Assembly (NCBI RefSeq): GCF_002356555.2 | Contig: NZ_AP017372.2 | Coordinates: forward strand, 2,272,501-2,336,500 | Direction: 5' to 3' | DNA length: 64,000 bases | Source: Halorhodospira halochloris | GTDB lineage: Bacteria; Pseudomonadota; Gammaproteobacteria; Nitrococcales; Halorhodospiraceae | Shown: positions 36,215 to 45,111 of the stretch, one piece after another | How the letters are laid out: every line of letters starts with the position of its first letter | How positions within the stretch are numbered: the stretch's first letter is position 1 | Program-made: the position numbers and the translations under genes | Notes under the pieces: generated by a model | The model's database searches: none | The model's input: the letters and a program-made list of their open reading frames with translations, nothing else | Told to the model about the DNA's origin: nothing

Positions 36215-37624
36215 TTAACGCCCCATTCCCGGCGGCAGTCCTCCACCTCCGCCAAGGCCACCGCCGCTACCGCCGCCCATTAGCTGTTGAGCCAGACGTT
36301 GCGCGCCGCCTTTTTTCTTAACCTGCTTCATCATCTTTTGCATCTGCTTGAACTGCTTGAGCAAGCGGTTTACATCCTGTACTTGGACTCCTGAACCGGC
36401 GGCAATCCTCCTCTTGCGCGAGCCGTTGATGATATCGGGGCGAGTCCGCTCGCGGGGGGTCATAGAGTCGATCATGGCCAATTGGCGACGTACGTAACTA
36501 CCGTCCATCTGCTCTTTTACCTGGTCGGCATACTGGCCTAGCCCCGGCATCTTCTCAACCATACTGCCCATACCGCCCATTTGGTTAATCTGCTGCATCT
36601 GCTCACGGAAGTCTTCCAAATCGAAGCCCTTGCCGCCCTTGCGTAGCTTCTGCTCCAGCTTACGGGCCTTCTCCTGGTCAACTGAGCGCTCTACCTCTTC
36701 GACCAAACTGACCACATCGCCCTTACCGAGTATCCGCGATGCTATGCGGTCAGGGTGAAATGGCTCCAATGCATCAGTCTTCTCGCCAAGCCCCATAAAC
36801 TTTATGGGGGCACCGGTTATCTGACGGACTGAAAGGGCGGCACCGCCGCGGGCATCACCATCGGCCTTGGTCAAGACCACGCCGGTTAGCGGCAGAGCCT
36901 CGCCAAAGGCCTGCGCAGTCTTGGCGGCATCCTGACCAGTCATAGCGTCTACGACGAAGAGGGTCTCAGCAGGATCGACAGCGCGATGGAGGCGTTTGAC
37001 CTCATCCATCATCGCATCGTCTACCGTGGTACGTCCCGCCGTATCAACCAAAACCACATCGAAGTAGTGCCGCCGGGCATGATCTATCGCCTTGCGGGCC
37101 ATGCGCTGGGGATCATCCCCGGAGCTGACCGGATAGGCTTCAACCCCTACCTGACTAGCAAGTGTCTCAAGCTGCTCTATGGCCGCCGGACGGTAGACGT
37201 CACAGCTAACGACGAGCACCTTTTTCTTTTCTCTCTCGCGCAGATAGCGGGCTAGCTTGCCAATCGATGTAGTCTTACCGGAACCTTGCAGACCGGCAAC
37301 AAGGATCGTAGCCGGGGGTTGGACACTAAGGTTGAGCGGCTCAGCTGCCTCGCCGCCCATTACCCGCACTAACTCGTCCTGCACGATCTTGATGAAGGCC
37401 TGTCCAGGAGTAAGGCTCTTGGCTACTTCAGCCCCTAGAGCCCGCTTTTTAACTTCATCTGTAAAACTGCGCACCACCGGCAAGGCGACATCGGCCTCAA
37501 GCAGCGCCATGCGTACTTCGCGCACAGTCTCCTGGATATTGTCCTCGGTGATCCGTCCCTGGCCGCGCATGCGCTGCGCTACAGAGTCGAGACGGCCGCT
37601 AAGGTTGTCAAACATACGTGACAC
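36215..37624 (-). CDS. ffh: Signal recognition particle protein Ffh
   Basis: Ffh binds 4.5S RNA and signal sequences to target membrane proteins. The N domain (about 1-85) is followed by the G domain: P-loop GLQGSGKTTSIGKLARYL (about 107-124), DTAGRTTVDDAMMDEVKRLH, TKADGDARGGAAL. The Met-rich M domain contains PGLGQ, MIDSMTPRERTRPDIINGSR and KQMQKMMKQVKKKGG, and ends in a Gly-rich tail. Length (469) is normal. It is divergent from ypjD, the conserved gammaproteobacterial arrangement. Confidence 0.98.
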   Translation of the reverse strand: MSRMFDNLSGRLDSVAQRMRGQGRITEDNIQETVREVRMALLEADVALPVVRSFTDEVKKRALGAEVAKSLTPGQAFIKIVQDELVRVMGGEAAEPLNLSVQPPATILVAGLQGSGKTTSIGKLARYLREREKKKVLVVSCDVYRPAAIEQLETLASQVGVEAYPVSSGDDPQRMARKAIDHARRHYFDVVLVDTAGRTTVDDAMMDEVKRLHRAVDPAETLFVVDAMTGQDAAKTAQAFGEALPLTGVVLTKADGDARGGAALSVRQITGAPIKFMGLGEKTDALEPFHPDRIASRILGKGDVVSLVEEVERSVDQEKARKLEQKLRKGGKGFDLEDFREQMQQINQMGGMGSMVEKMPGLGQYADQVKEQMDGSYVRRQLAMIDSMTPRERTRPDIINGSRKRRIAAGSGVQVQDVNRLLKQFKQMQKMMKQVKKKGGAQRLAQQLMGGGSGGGLGGGGGLPPGMGR

Positions 37625-37820
37625 CTAAAGATTGATGATGATTAGAGCTAACCAAAAATGGCACAATGCGTAACAGTAAGATGCATGCTACTTATTATAC
37701 TTGTAACGCTACTATACTTAACCACACAGCTGCTTGCTAGTTTTCACTAACAATCTGTGACTTGCCAATTCGTCACATCCCTCTTCCAGAATATCACTCA
37801 GTATGGGATGATCTGCGATT

Positions 37821-38627
37821 ATGTACGTGTTAGCACTGACTATCATAACTGCCCTGTTGTACCTAGCAGCCGCCGGTGCGATAGGGAACAGGATCTATTT
37901 CGGCGAGGAGCGAGGACCAGCCCGCTCCACTGGTCTAGCGCTTGCCGCCGCGGCGGTAGGCGTTCACGCCGTGCTGGTTGCCGAAACCACTTGGGCCGGA
38001 GTGGAGCTAAACCTCTCTATATTTAACGCCCTATCCCTGGTCACCTGGATCTCTTGTGCCGGAGTGGTGGCGTTTAGTCTGCGCCACCGTATAGAGCATT
38101 TGGGGTTATTGCTCTGGCCAATTACCTCTTTGGCAGTTCTAACCACCCTGTTCGAGGATCCCGGCACCAGCGTTACCCGCGACCCATTTCTGACTACCCA
38201 CATAGTCATCTCTATGGCCGCCTACGCCATATTGCTGGCTGCCGTGATACAGGCAATAACTGTCGCTATACTGGATAACCGTTTGCGCACTCACCGCCGG
38301 GCAATAGGCTTTGTGCGCCGGCTGCCTGCCTTGCGCACAATGGAGCGCCAGCTGCTCTGGCTTGTTGCTATCGGCTTTAGTGCCCTGACCATATCCCTCG
38401 CCACCGGGCTAGGCTTCTTTTTTGATGAGGTTGCATCGGGGGGAATGATCCACAAGACATCCCTGTCGATTGCATCCTGGCTGGCCTTCGGCTTCCTCTT
38501 GTTCGGCCACACACTGTGGGGCTGGCGAGGTCAAACCGCTGTGCGCTGGACAGTCTTAGGTTTCGTCGCGCTGATGCTCGGCTACTTCGGCTCGAAGTTT
38601 GTGATCGAGTTGATTCTTAACGGCTAA
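37821..38627 (+). CDS. ypjD: YpjD-like inner membrane protein, CcsA/cytochrome c assembly family
   Basis: This 268-residue protein has eight predicted membrane spans and the CcsA-type core: THIVISMAAYAILLAAVIQA and FFFDEVASGGMIHKTSLSIA, SWLAFGFLLFGHTLWGWRG. Conserved His residues in these segments could bind heme. Its position opposite ffh matches ypjD/corE in gammaproteobacteria. The exact role is unsettled; heme handling or cytochrome c assembly is suggested by family only. Confidence 0.92.
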   Translation: MYVLALTIITALLYLAAAGAIGNRIYFGEERGPARSTGLALAAAAVGVHAVLVAETTWAGVELNLSIFNALSLVTWISCAGVVAFSLRHRIEHLGLLLWPITSLAVLTTLFEDPGTSVTRDPFLTTHIVISMAAYAILLAAVIQAITVAILDNRLRTHRRAIGFVRRLPALRTMERQLLWLVAIGFSALTISLATGLGFFFDEVASGGMIHKTSLSIASWLAFGFLLFGHTLWGWRGQTAVRWTVLGFVALMLGYFGSKFVIELILNG

Positions 38628-38635
38628 CCGCGAGC

Positions 38636-38664
38636 TATCTTGGCGCCACCCCGGCGCCAAGATA
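38636..38664. terminator. Strong hairpin after ypjD
   Basis: TATCTTGGCGCC and GGCGCCAAGATA form a perfect 12-base-pair stem with a 5-base loop, 8 bases after the ypjD stop. There is no T-run on the + strand, so it may stabilise the mRNA end or act with Rho. It lies between convergent genes. Confidence 0.6.
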
Positions 38665-38745
38665 TCCCAAAACGGACTGCAATCTCACTAGGCAGAGCGT
38701 CGGTTGATCTTCCCTGTAACTCAACCAAACAGGTAGCGGCGTTGA

Positions 38746-39324
38746 TTAACCGAAATAATCAGGCTCATTGCCCGGCTTCCATTTTATATTGCAGCCTATA
38801 CTCGGATACTGAGGCTGCGGGGGCTGCTCGCCATTGAGCAAGGAGTCTAGTGCTGAACGCAGATCATGGCCTGTAATCGGCCGGCCGTTCTTGGGTGTGC
38901 TGTCATCAAAGCGGCCGCGATAATACAGCTTCAACTCACTGTCAAAGAGAAAGAAATCCGGAGTGCAAGCGGCACGGAAGTCCTTGGCAACCGACTGCTC
39001 TTCATCAAACAAATAGGGAAACGGATAGCCGGCGGCAGCCTTCTCCTCTGCCATCTTCTGCGGACTATCGTCAGGATGTGTCTGGGGGTTGTTAGAGCTA
39101 ATCGCAACCATTGCTACCCCCTTTTCCTGGCACTCGTGGCCAAGTCGTGCCAACTCGTCACGCAGATGTTTCACGAAGGGGCAATGATTGCAGATAAAAG
39201 CAACCAGCAGGCCGTTCTTGCCTTCCGCATCAGATAACCTGACTATCCTTCCATCTGTATCGGGTAGTGCGAAATCGGGCGCTGGGGAGCCCAAATCAAG
39301 CATAGTTGACTCAGTCTGAACCAT
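38746..39324 (-). CDS. Thioredoxin-fold (AhpC/TSA-type) protein
   Basis: This 192-residue protein reads LGSPAPDFALPDTDGRIVRL, then the redox motif FICNHCPFVKHL (CxxC) and AISSNNPQTHPDDSPQKMAE. This is the cytosolic thioredoxin-family group, akin to peroxiredoxins/resA, with the CNHCPF variant. There is no signal peptide. Substrate is unknown; a thiol peroxidase or reductase role is likely. It stands alone, convergent with ypjD. Confidence 0.88.
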   Translation of the reverse strand: MVQTESTMLDLGSPAPDFALPDTDGRIVRLSDAEGKNGLLVAFICNHCPFVKHLRDELARLGHECQEKGVAMVAISSNNPQTHPDDSPQKMAEEKAAAGYPFPYLFDEEQSVAKDFRAACTPDFFLFDSELKLYYRGRFDDSTPKNGRPITGHDLRSALDSLLNGEQPPQPQYPSIGCNIKWKPGNEPDYFG

Positions 39325-39386
39325 ATCGCTTATCTCCAGAATGCCATGTTATCGATTATTCGATATTACAGAGCATATTTACTCCA

Positions 39387-40424
39387 CTATTGCTCTGCCT
39401 CTTGCACCTCATCAAGTAACTTAGCCAATAACCTCTCTCCCCGGCTACCTACTTCCGAAGAGAACCTGGCCCGCAATGGACGGGCTAGCTCTTTAAACTC
39501 CTCCCTCTCGCTATCAGCGAGCTCAATCAGCTCTATGTTTGAATTTTGCTTGATCTGCTCAAGGCGCTCGGCATTAACCTCCTGCTGCATCTCATGGGCC
39601 CATTCGACTAGATCAGCAGCTATCTCTTGGAGCATTTCGCGCTTATCCCGCGGCAGCCGTTCATAAAAGATCGAACTGGCCATGAAGCTTGCCACAAACT
39701 GCGATTGGCGGGCGGATATCAAATAATCCTGCACCTCGTAAAAGCCCATCTCTTGGTGCGCGAAAAATGGTTGTATCGCAGCATCAACTACCCCCTGCTG
39801 CAACCCGCTATAAAGCTCGCCGTACTCCATAGGCGTCGGGTCAGCACCGTAAGCGCGGTAGGTTTCACGCAGCAAGCGGTTATCCATGATACGGATCTGC
39901 ACCCCGGAGAAATCCGCCGGTGTGCGGATGGGCTGATTAGCGCTCCAAACCTGCCAGCCCTCGGGGAGCAGCGAAAGCAGCTGGAAACGGCGCTCCTGAT
40001 AAGCCTGCTGCAGATCTTCACTCCAGAGAAAATCGGGGCTGTTAAGGGCCCTGGTGTTGACCAGTTCATCGTCACTGAGCACGAAGTGGAGACTAAAGAG
40101 TTGGCTCTCGGGTACGGTGGCCCCCAGACGCCCTGAACCAAAAGCAAAATGAACCGCGTTATTCTGCAGCTGCTCATAAATATCTTCTATATTTCCTAGG
40201 GCCCCGTAGGGGTAAATATTGACCTCTACCTCTCCCTCGGTCCGCTCTGCCACCTCTTCAGCAAACCGCTGTGCATATTGATATTGGATACTGCCCTCCA
40301 CCTCCTCTAGGGCTATACGCCACTGAGTTGGCTGATCGGTATCATCACACGCTACCAGCAATAGAGTAGCGATCGAGACTGCAAACCATCCGGCGGGCAA
40401 TATGGGAAGCGAAAAACGGCGCAT
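39387..40424 (-). CDS. dctP: TRAP transporter substrate-binding lipoprotein (DctP family)
   Basis: The signal peptide ends in a lipobox (LLLVAC, Cys26), so the binding protein is anchored by lipid, common where the partner permeases are in the same membrane. The DctP fold is evident: EGEVEVNIYPYGALGNIEDI, IRTPADFSGVQIRIMDNRLL, YGELYSGLQQGVVDAAIQPF. Length is 345. It is divergent from the two permease genes across 109 bases. The conserved Arg in IRIM should bind the substrate carboxylate. Confidence 0.93.
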   Translation of the reverse strand: MRRFSLPILPAGWFAVSIATLLLVACDDTDQPTQWRIALEEVEGSIQYQYAQRFAEEVAERTEGEVEVNIYPYGALGNIEDIYEQLQNNAVHFAFGSGRLGATVPESQLFSLHFVLSDDELVNTRALNSPDFLWSEDLQQAYQERRFQLLSLLPEGWQVWSANQPIRTPADFSGVQIRIMDNRLLRETYRAYGADPTPMEYGELYSGLQQGVVDAAIQPFFAHQEMGFYEVQDYLISARQSQFVASFMASSIFYERLPRDKREMLQEIAADLVEWAHEMQQEVNAERLEQIKQNSNIELIELADSEREEFKELARPLRARFSSEVGSRGERLLAKLLDEVQEAEQ

Positions 40425-40533
40425 TGAGATTCACCCTGACTAACTGTTGTGAAGCACAAGAAGTTTATACTTTCATATCCTCACGCATAACCGCTATCAT
40501 TTACTCCGTCAAGCCGCTGCGCGGGAGAGCGCG

Positions 40534-41091
40534 ATGCCAGCCGGAAACTATCTGCACCGCCTTGACCGAGGTGTAGAGCGTTTTGAATCGATAATACTCG
40601 CCGGCGGTGTCCTAGCACTAGCGGCAGTATCCATAACCAACACCCTGCTACGCAACCTCCTCGGTACGACCCTACCTGGCGCCTCCGAACTTACCGAAAT
40701 ATTCATGATTTGGATCACCTTCGCGGGCTTAGCCTACGCTGTACGCCGAGCTCGTCACATAGCCATGACGGCGCTCTACGATCAGCTGCGCGGTATAATC
40801 CGTAAGGCATTGTTAGTAACCATCAGTGTCGGCAGCGCAGCACTGCTTTTCTATCTGAGCTATTTTGCCCTCATTTATGTGCTCAGCACTTATCAGGGCG
40901 GCAGAACAACGACCGCTCTAAGCATCCCTGTCTGGGCAGCCTACGCCATAGTTCCGGCAGGCCTGTTCCTTGGCGCTATTCAATACTCACTGACCGCCTG
41001 GCGCAACCTCAGCACGGCTGGCATACATCGCTCTTTTCAAGAGCGCGAGCGCTACGAACAAGAACCCTCTGAAGGAGAGCCCAAGTGGTAG
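40534..41091 (+). CDS. dctQ: TRAP transporter small permease (DctQ family)
   Basis: This 185-residue protein has four membrane spans and the DctQ core LPGASELTEIFMIWITFAGL, AYAVRRARHIAMTALYDQLR. It forms the permease with DctM for Na+-driven uptake of an organic acid. The last 7 bases overlap the DctM start. Confidence 0.93.
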   Translation: MPAGNYLHRLDRGVERFESIILAGGVLALAAVSITNTLLRNLLGTTLPGASELTEIFMIWITFAGLAYAVRRARHIAMTALYDQLRGIIRKALLVTISVGSAALLFYLSYFALIYVLSTYQGGRTTTALSIPVWAAYAIVPAGLFLGAIQYSLTAWRNLSTAGIHRSFQERERYEQEPSEGEPKW

Positions 41092-42371
41092 CGGCTATCG
41101 CCTTGAGCGTGATGATACTCCTGTTAATTGCAGGATTCCCGCTAAAGGTGCCCTTGATAGTCGGGGCATTGATAGTCATGTGGCTGGAGATGCCGTTTCT
41201 TGACCCGTCTGACTTAATCAGACAGATGATTAGCGGTGTTCAACCGGTAGTTCTTTCAGCGGTGCCGATGTTTATCCTAGCCGCCGATCTGATGACGCGC
41301 GGTCGCACCGCGCATACATTACTCGATCTAGTTAGCAGCTTTCTCGGCCACCTCCGCGGCGGTCTGCCGATAACCACCGCGGTAAGCTGCACGCTTTTCG
41401 GCGCCGTTTCCGGATCAACTCAGGCCACCGTTGTAGCTATGGGATCACCCTTGCGTCCTCGCCTACTAAAGGCCGGATACAAGGACTCTTTCACGCTTGC
41501 CCTCATCGTTAACGCCAGTGATGTTGCGCTGCTTATACCCCCTAGTATCGGCATGATTGTCTACGGTGTTGTTGCTCAAACATCACCGGCACAGTTGTTT
41601 ATTGCCGGAATTGGCCCAGGACTGCTGATCGTTTTGATGATCAGTGTTTGGTGCTATGCCTACACTCGCTGGCAAGGCATTGCTCCGCAACCCCGAGCCG
41701 CCTGGTCAGAGCGCGGGCGCGCTTTATTACGGGCCTTCCCAGCCTTCGGGCTGCCTGTTGTAGTCATTGGCGGAATTTACAGCGGGGTTTTTACCCCTAC
41801 CGAGGCCGCATCCATATCAGTGCTCTACGCTGCTATCCTGGAGCTTCTTGTCTATCGAAGCCTGCGGCTTAGCGATCTGTTCTCAGTGGCGCGCTCTACT
41901 GGCCTGATCACGGCAGTTGTTTTCATTTTGGTTGCCGCAGGGCAGGCATTCGCCTACTCAATCTCTTTTGCCCAAATCCCGCAAGAGCTTATTGGGCCAC
42001 TTATTGAGTTTGTTGGCGATAACCCTCAGCTAGCCCTTTTGGTGATTGCGCTGATATATTTCGTCGGCTGCATGTTCGTCGACCCCATAGTAGTCATATT
42101 GATATTTACCCCCATTCTTGCCCCATTAGTGACGGCTACCGGCCTTGATCCGGTTCTTGTAGGAACCATAGTGGTTATGCAGGCGGCAATCGGCTCAGCA
42201 ACACCACCCTTCGGGGTCGATCTTTTCACAGCGATGGCGGTATTCAGGCGACCTTATTTCGATGTTATCAAGGGCACCCCGCCATTTATTCTGATAATGG
42301 TTATAGCGACCATACTAGTGATCGCTTTCCCACAGATCGCGCTTTTCCTGCGCGATTTAGCGTTTAAGTGA
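41085..42371 (+). CDS. dctM: TRAP transporter large permease (DctM family)
   Basis: This 428-residue protein has about 12 hydrophobic segments. Typical motifs are VPMFILAADLMTRGRTAHTL, FGAVSGSTQATVVAMGSPLR, YKDSFTLALIVNASDVALLI, PPSIGMIVYGVVAQTS, GIYSGVFTPTEAASISVLYA and ATPPFGVDLFTAMAVF. The start is GTG within the dctQ 3' end. It is the catalytic permease of the uptake system; the substrate is unknown, probably a C4 acid, keto acid or compatible solute (inference). Confidence 0.95.
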   Translation: MVAAIALSVMILLLIAGFPLKVPLIVGALIVMWLEMPFLDPSDLIRQMISGVQPVVLSAVPMFILAADLMTRGRTAHTLLDLVSSFLGHLRGGLPITTAVSCTLFGAVSGSTQATVVAMGSPLRPRLLKAGYKDSFTLALIVNASDVALLIPPSIGMIVYGVVAQTSPAQLFIAGIGPGLLIVLMISVWCYAYTRWQGIAPQPRAAWSERGRALLRAFPAFGLPVVVIGGIYSGVFTPTEAASISVLYAAILELLVYRSLRLSDLFSVARSTGLITAVVFILVAAGQAFAYSISFAQIPQELIGPLIEFVGDNPQLALLVIALIYFVGCMFVDPIVVILIFTPILAPLVTATGLDPVLVGTIVVMQAAIGSATPPFGVDLFTAMAVFRRPYFDVIKGTPPFILIMVIATILVIAFPQIALFLRDLAFK

Positions 42372-42388
42372 ATAAGTTCCAATAGGTG

Positions 42389-42531
42389 CCTCTAAGAACC
42401 GCCCCCCGGCGCCATCATCAACCCCGGTGTGGAGGTCTTGGCGCCAGGGATGGCGCCATGAAGCCTCCAGGGAAGGGTTTACGGCGTCCTCCACACCGGG
42501 GCAGATGATGGCACCGGGGAAATTTTAGAGG
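42389..42531. repeat. Long palindromic intergenic element, copy B
   Basis: This is a diverged copy of the element at 31115-31256. The arms are imperfect (outer end CCTCTAAGAACCGCC), but the centre is nearly the same, including GGATGGCGCCATGAAGCCTC and CGGCGTCCTCCACACCGGGG. It lies 17 bases downstream of dctM and just past the stop of the convergent tonB-like gene. Confidence 0.85.
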
Positions 42532-42555
42532 TTCCTCAGTTGAAAAGATTTCCCC

Positions 42556-43398
42556 TCACCGCAGCCTAAACTCGATCGGCACAGTAAGCTGCAGTCGATC
42601 TATCCCCTCTTCTTCAGGGATAGAGGGCAGCTGCACTGAATCAATCATCCTCTCTACCTCCTCATCAAGCACACCGTGACCTGACCCGGACTCTATCCGC
42701 CACTCTTCAACCGTACCATCAGCATTCAACACAAAATAAAGCTCGACGGTTCCTTCCAAACGCCTGCGTTCAGCCGAACGGGGGTAGCGCTGTTCGCCCT
42801 GCAGTGCCCTATGGATATCAGCTAAGTATGAATCAGTGACATCGGCTTCTGTGCCGGGAGTACCCTCCTCAGGCTGTGCTTCAACCAGCTCATCGGCCTC
42901 GGGCAACTCTGGGATTGGGTTTTGCTCCAGTTGCTGCTGCTCGGGTTCCGGTTCTGGCTCCGGCTCCGGTTCCGGCTCCGGTTCGGGTTCGGGGTCCGGC
43001 TCAGGCTCGGGCTCGGGCTCGGGCTCCGGTTCCGGGTCGGGCTCAGGTTCCGGCTCAGGTTCCGGTTCCGGTTCCGGTTCGGGTTCCGGTTCGGGTTCCG
43101 GTTCCGGCTCGGGCTCCGGTTCCGGTTCTGGCTCCGGTTCCGGCTCGGGCTCGGGCTCGGGTTCGGGTTCAGGTTCTGGTTCCGGCTCCTCGTCAGGCTC
43201 ATCCTCTTCGGTCTCTTCGACCTCCTCAGCTGGCTGCTCCGGAGCACCTGCCAAAACGATCTCCACCCCCTCCGGAGCGTGTACCTCATCCGGCTCGTCA
43301 GTATCTCTAGGCAACCAAGCTAGGGCACCTAGATGCACGCCTAAAGCTATAACTAGAGCTGCCAACCATTGTCTTGCTCGCACCTCCACTGCCATCAC
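42556..43398 (-). CDS. tonB: TonB family protein with a very long Glu-Pro repeat
   Basis: TonB passes energy from ExbB/ExbD to outer membrane transporters. The protein has an N-terminal anchor (about 11-29), a long periplasmic spacer of about 41 Glu-Pro or Asp-Pro units, and a C-terminal TonB domain (RYPRSAERRRLEGTVELYFV, LNADGTVEEWRIESGSGHGV). It is translated after exbD with a 4-base overlap. Most TonB proteins have far shorter EP/KP spacers and are basic; this one is almost purely acidic, which suits a halophile. Confidence 0.92.
   Translation of the reverse strand: MMAVEVRARQWLAALVIALGVHLGALAWLPRDTDEPDEVHAPEGVEIVLAGAPEQPAEEVEETEEDEPDEEPEPEPEPEPEPEPEPEPEPEPEPEPEPEPEPEPEPEPEPEPEPEPEPEPDPEPEPEPEPEPEPDPEPEPEPEPEPEPEPEPEQQQLEQNPIPELPEADELVEAQPEEGTPGTEADVTDSYLADIHRALQGEQRYPRSAERRRLEGTVELYFVLNADGTVEEWRIESGSGHGVLDEEVERMIDSVQLPSIPEEEGIDRLQLTVPIEFRLR
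42941..43189. repeat. Hexanucleotide-type tandem repeat within tonB
   Basis: About 41 imperfect 6-base units (GGTTCC, GGCTCC, GGCTCG, GGTTCG on the + strand) code for Glu-Pro on the minus strand. Long open frames in other phases of this stretch are artefacts of the repeat. The units mix synonymous codons, which points to old expansion plus point changes or selection against slippage. Confidence 0.9.
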
Positions 43399-43793
43399 TC
43401 CCTGCGGGTCACCAGATCGGCCCTCTCAACCCCAGCATCCCGTAAGGCATCCATTACATCGAGCAAAACCTTCGACTGTGCAGAGCCGTCGGCTTCTATC
43501 TGCACCGGCAAATCGGGAGATTCATCCAATTGCGCCGCTATCCTGCTTTCGAGGTCCTCTACCGAAACCTCCTCATCAGCCAGAGCCACCCTCCCATCAC
43601 CACTTAAATATATCCTAAGTGGGTCGCGGGGCATTTCACCGCCCTTCTCGGTGGCTGGCAAATCGATGTCGAACGGCTGGCTGGGGGTCAAGGTGCCCGC
43701 CACCATAAAAAAGATCAAAAGCAAAAAGACAATATTAATCAGCGGGATAACATTCTCTTCAGGCTCTTTGCGCTGAGGTGCTGGTAACTTCAA
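43395..43793 (-). CDS. exbD: ExbD/TolR family protein, second copy
   Basis: This 132-residue protein has the membrane motif VIPLINIVFLLLIFFMVAGT near the N-terminus; here the usual Asp of the ExbD helix is Asn (PLINIVF versus PLIDVVF in the sister protein). The periplasmic domain follows (DLPVQIEADGSAQSKVLLDV). The missing Asp suggests this copy may not carry protons itself. It lies between exbD copy 1 and tonB with a 4-base overlap to tonB. Confidence 0.92.
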   Translation of the reverse strand: MKLPAPQRKEPEENVIPLINIVFLLLIFFMVAGTLTPSQPFDIDLPATEKGGEMPRDPLRIYLSGDGRVALADEEVSVEDLESRIAAQLDESPDLPVQIEADGSAQSKVLLDVMDALRDAGVERADLVTRRE

Positions 43794-43795
43794 GA

Positions 43796-44194
43796 CTACT
43801 CCTCCCGAATCACCGCCACATCCTCAATGCCTGCACCCGCAGACCAGTCGATCAACTTAATTACCGCCCTAACTGGAGCCTCTGCCACCGCCAACACCTG
43901 CACCCTAGGCTCGTCTTCATCAGCAGCCAACTTACGCAGCTTGTCTATCACCGCATCCCTATCCAGCAGCTGCTCATCCACCCGATAGCCATCCTCATCA
44001 ACCCTGATGCGCAGCGGCTGAACATCATCATCTTGCGTAGCCGCGGTATCCTGCGCCGGCGCATCAACACTGAATATATGCTGATCAACAAAAGTTGAAG
44101 CCAGCATAAAAAAAATCAACAATATGAATACAACATCTATCAGCGGGGTCAGACTAACCAGGCGCCGGCGGCGTTGGGGTTGCTCAATTTGCAT
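43796..44194 (-). CDS. exbD: ExbD/TolR family protein, first copy
   Basis: This 132-residue protein carries the proton-conducting Asp in LTPLIDVVFILLIFFMLAST. The periplasmic domain ends AVIREE. Two exbD genes with one exbB and one tonB is a known variant for special TonB systems. Its start overlaps the end of exbB by 11 bases. Confidence 0.95.
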   Translation of the reverse strand: MQIEQPQRRRRLVSLTPLIDVVFILLIFFMLASTFVDQHIFSVDAPAQDTAATQDDDVQPLRIRVDEDGYRVDEQLLDRDAVIDKLRKLAADEDEPRVQVLAVAEAPVRAVIKLIDWSAGAGIEDVAVIREE

Positions 44195-44984
44195 TTACAG
44201 CACGGTTGCCATTAACCGATTTCAGATGTGAACCTTCAGAGTCGTGCTCTCGCCCTGCCGCCTCGTCAGCCGATAGCTGATCATCACCTACGCTCTGCCC
44301 ACCCTGAGCGCCTGATACAGGCGGCGGAGTAGTAAATACCTGGGTAACCGCATCTTCCAATCGGGTGCGAAAACGCTCAACTATCCTCTCTAACCAGGTC
44401 AACATGGCTACCGCTGGGATTGCCAAGGCCAAACCAGCAGCTGTAGTAAGCAGCGCCTCCCAGATCCCCCCGGAAAGAGCTGACGGGTCGACTTGGCTGC
44501 CAGCCGCCTCAAGTTGGCGGAATGCCTCAATCATACCCAACACGGTACCCAAGAGCCCCAACAAAGGGCTTAGGACTCCAATAGCCTCAAGCCCGCGCAA
44601 ATGGCTGCGCAGTTGTTCTAAGCGACCGGTGGCGAGCCTGGTAACCTCCTCGCGCAATCTTTCATCATCAGCACTGCCATGTTCCAGTCGGCCACGCATC
44701 GCCGTAGCCAACACCTCAGCCCCGATATGCTTGGACGACTCCAATCGCTCAACACCAGCCTCAAACTCACCACGCCGCCACAGCCCTATTGCCTCTGGCA
44801 GGGTGCGCCGATCCTGCAAACGCGCGGCAGCAAATTGCCAAAACTTGACCAAGATTATTGCTAGAGTGACCACGGATAAGATGCTTAGCAGGGTCAAAAC
44901 CGGGCCGCCCGTGTCAAGTAACGATCCTAGCCTCTCCAGAGCACCCCCATCAGTCAACAAGGCGTCGGCTCCCGCATTATCCAT
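44184..44984 (-). CDS. exbB: ExbB/MotA-TolQ family proton channel
   Basis: From the ATG at 44984 (266 residues, GGAGTAGAGGT just upstream) the protein has three membrane spans: VLTLLSILSVVTLAIILVKF, IGVLSPLLGLLGTVLGMIEA and ALLTTAAGLALAIPAVAMLT, the ExbB pattern. The C-terminal tail is long and acidic (about 50 residues). A longer frame to 45101 adds a polar stretch with no ribosome binding site. It is the first gene of exbB-exbD-exbD-tonB. Confidence 0.94.
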   Translation of the reverse strand: MDNAGADALLTDGGALERLGSLLDTGGPVLTLLSILSVVTLAIILVKFWQFAAARLQDRRTLPEAIGLWRRGEFEAGVERLESSKHIGAEVLATAMRGRLEHGSADDERLREEVTRLATGRLEQLRSHLRGLEAIGVLSPLLGLLGTVLGMIEAFRQLEAAGSQVDPSALSGGIWEALLTTAAGLALAIPAVAMLTWLERIVERFRTRLEDAVTQVFTTPPPVSGAQGGQSVGDDQLSADEAAGREHDSEGSHLKSVNGNRAVNAN

Positions 44985-45111
44985 ACCTCTACTCCAAACA
45001 AAATCCCAATCTAACGGCGCATCATATTTGTATTGCGAATCATTTTCAATCTTATGCTGTTCCCTGGCGAACGGGTCGCCGGAGCAACCCAGTAACTGCA
45101 ACTCGTTATTC

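Noticed and set aside
42836-43618. Rightward Gly-Ser repeat protein opposite tonB
   Set aside because: It is the antisense reading of the EP-coding hexanucleotides; the leftward frame has the TonB and ExbD context.
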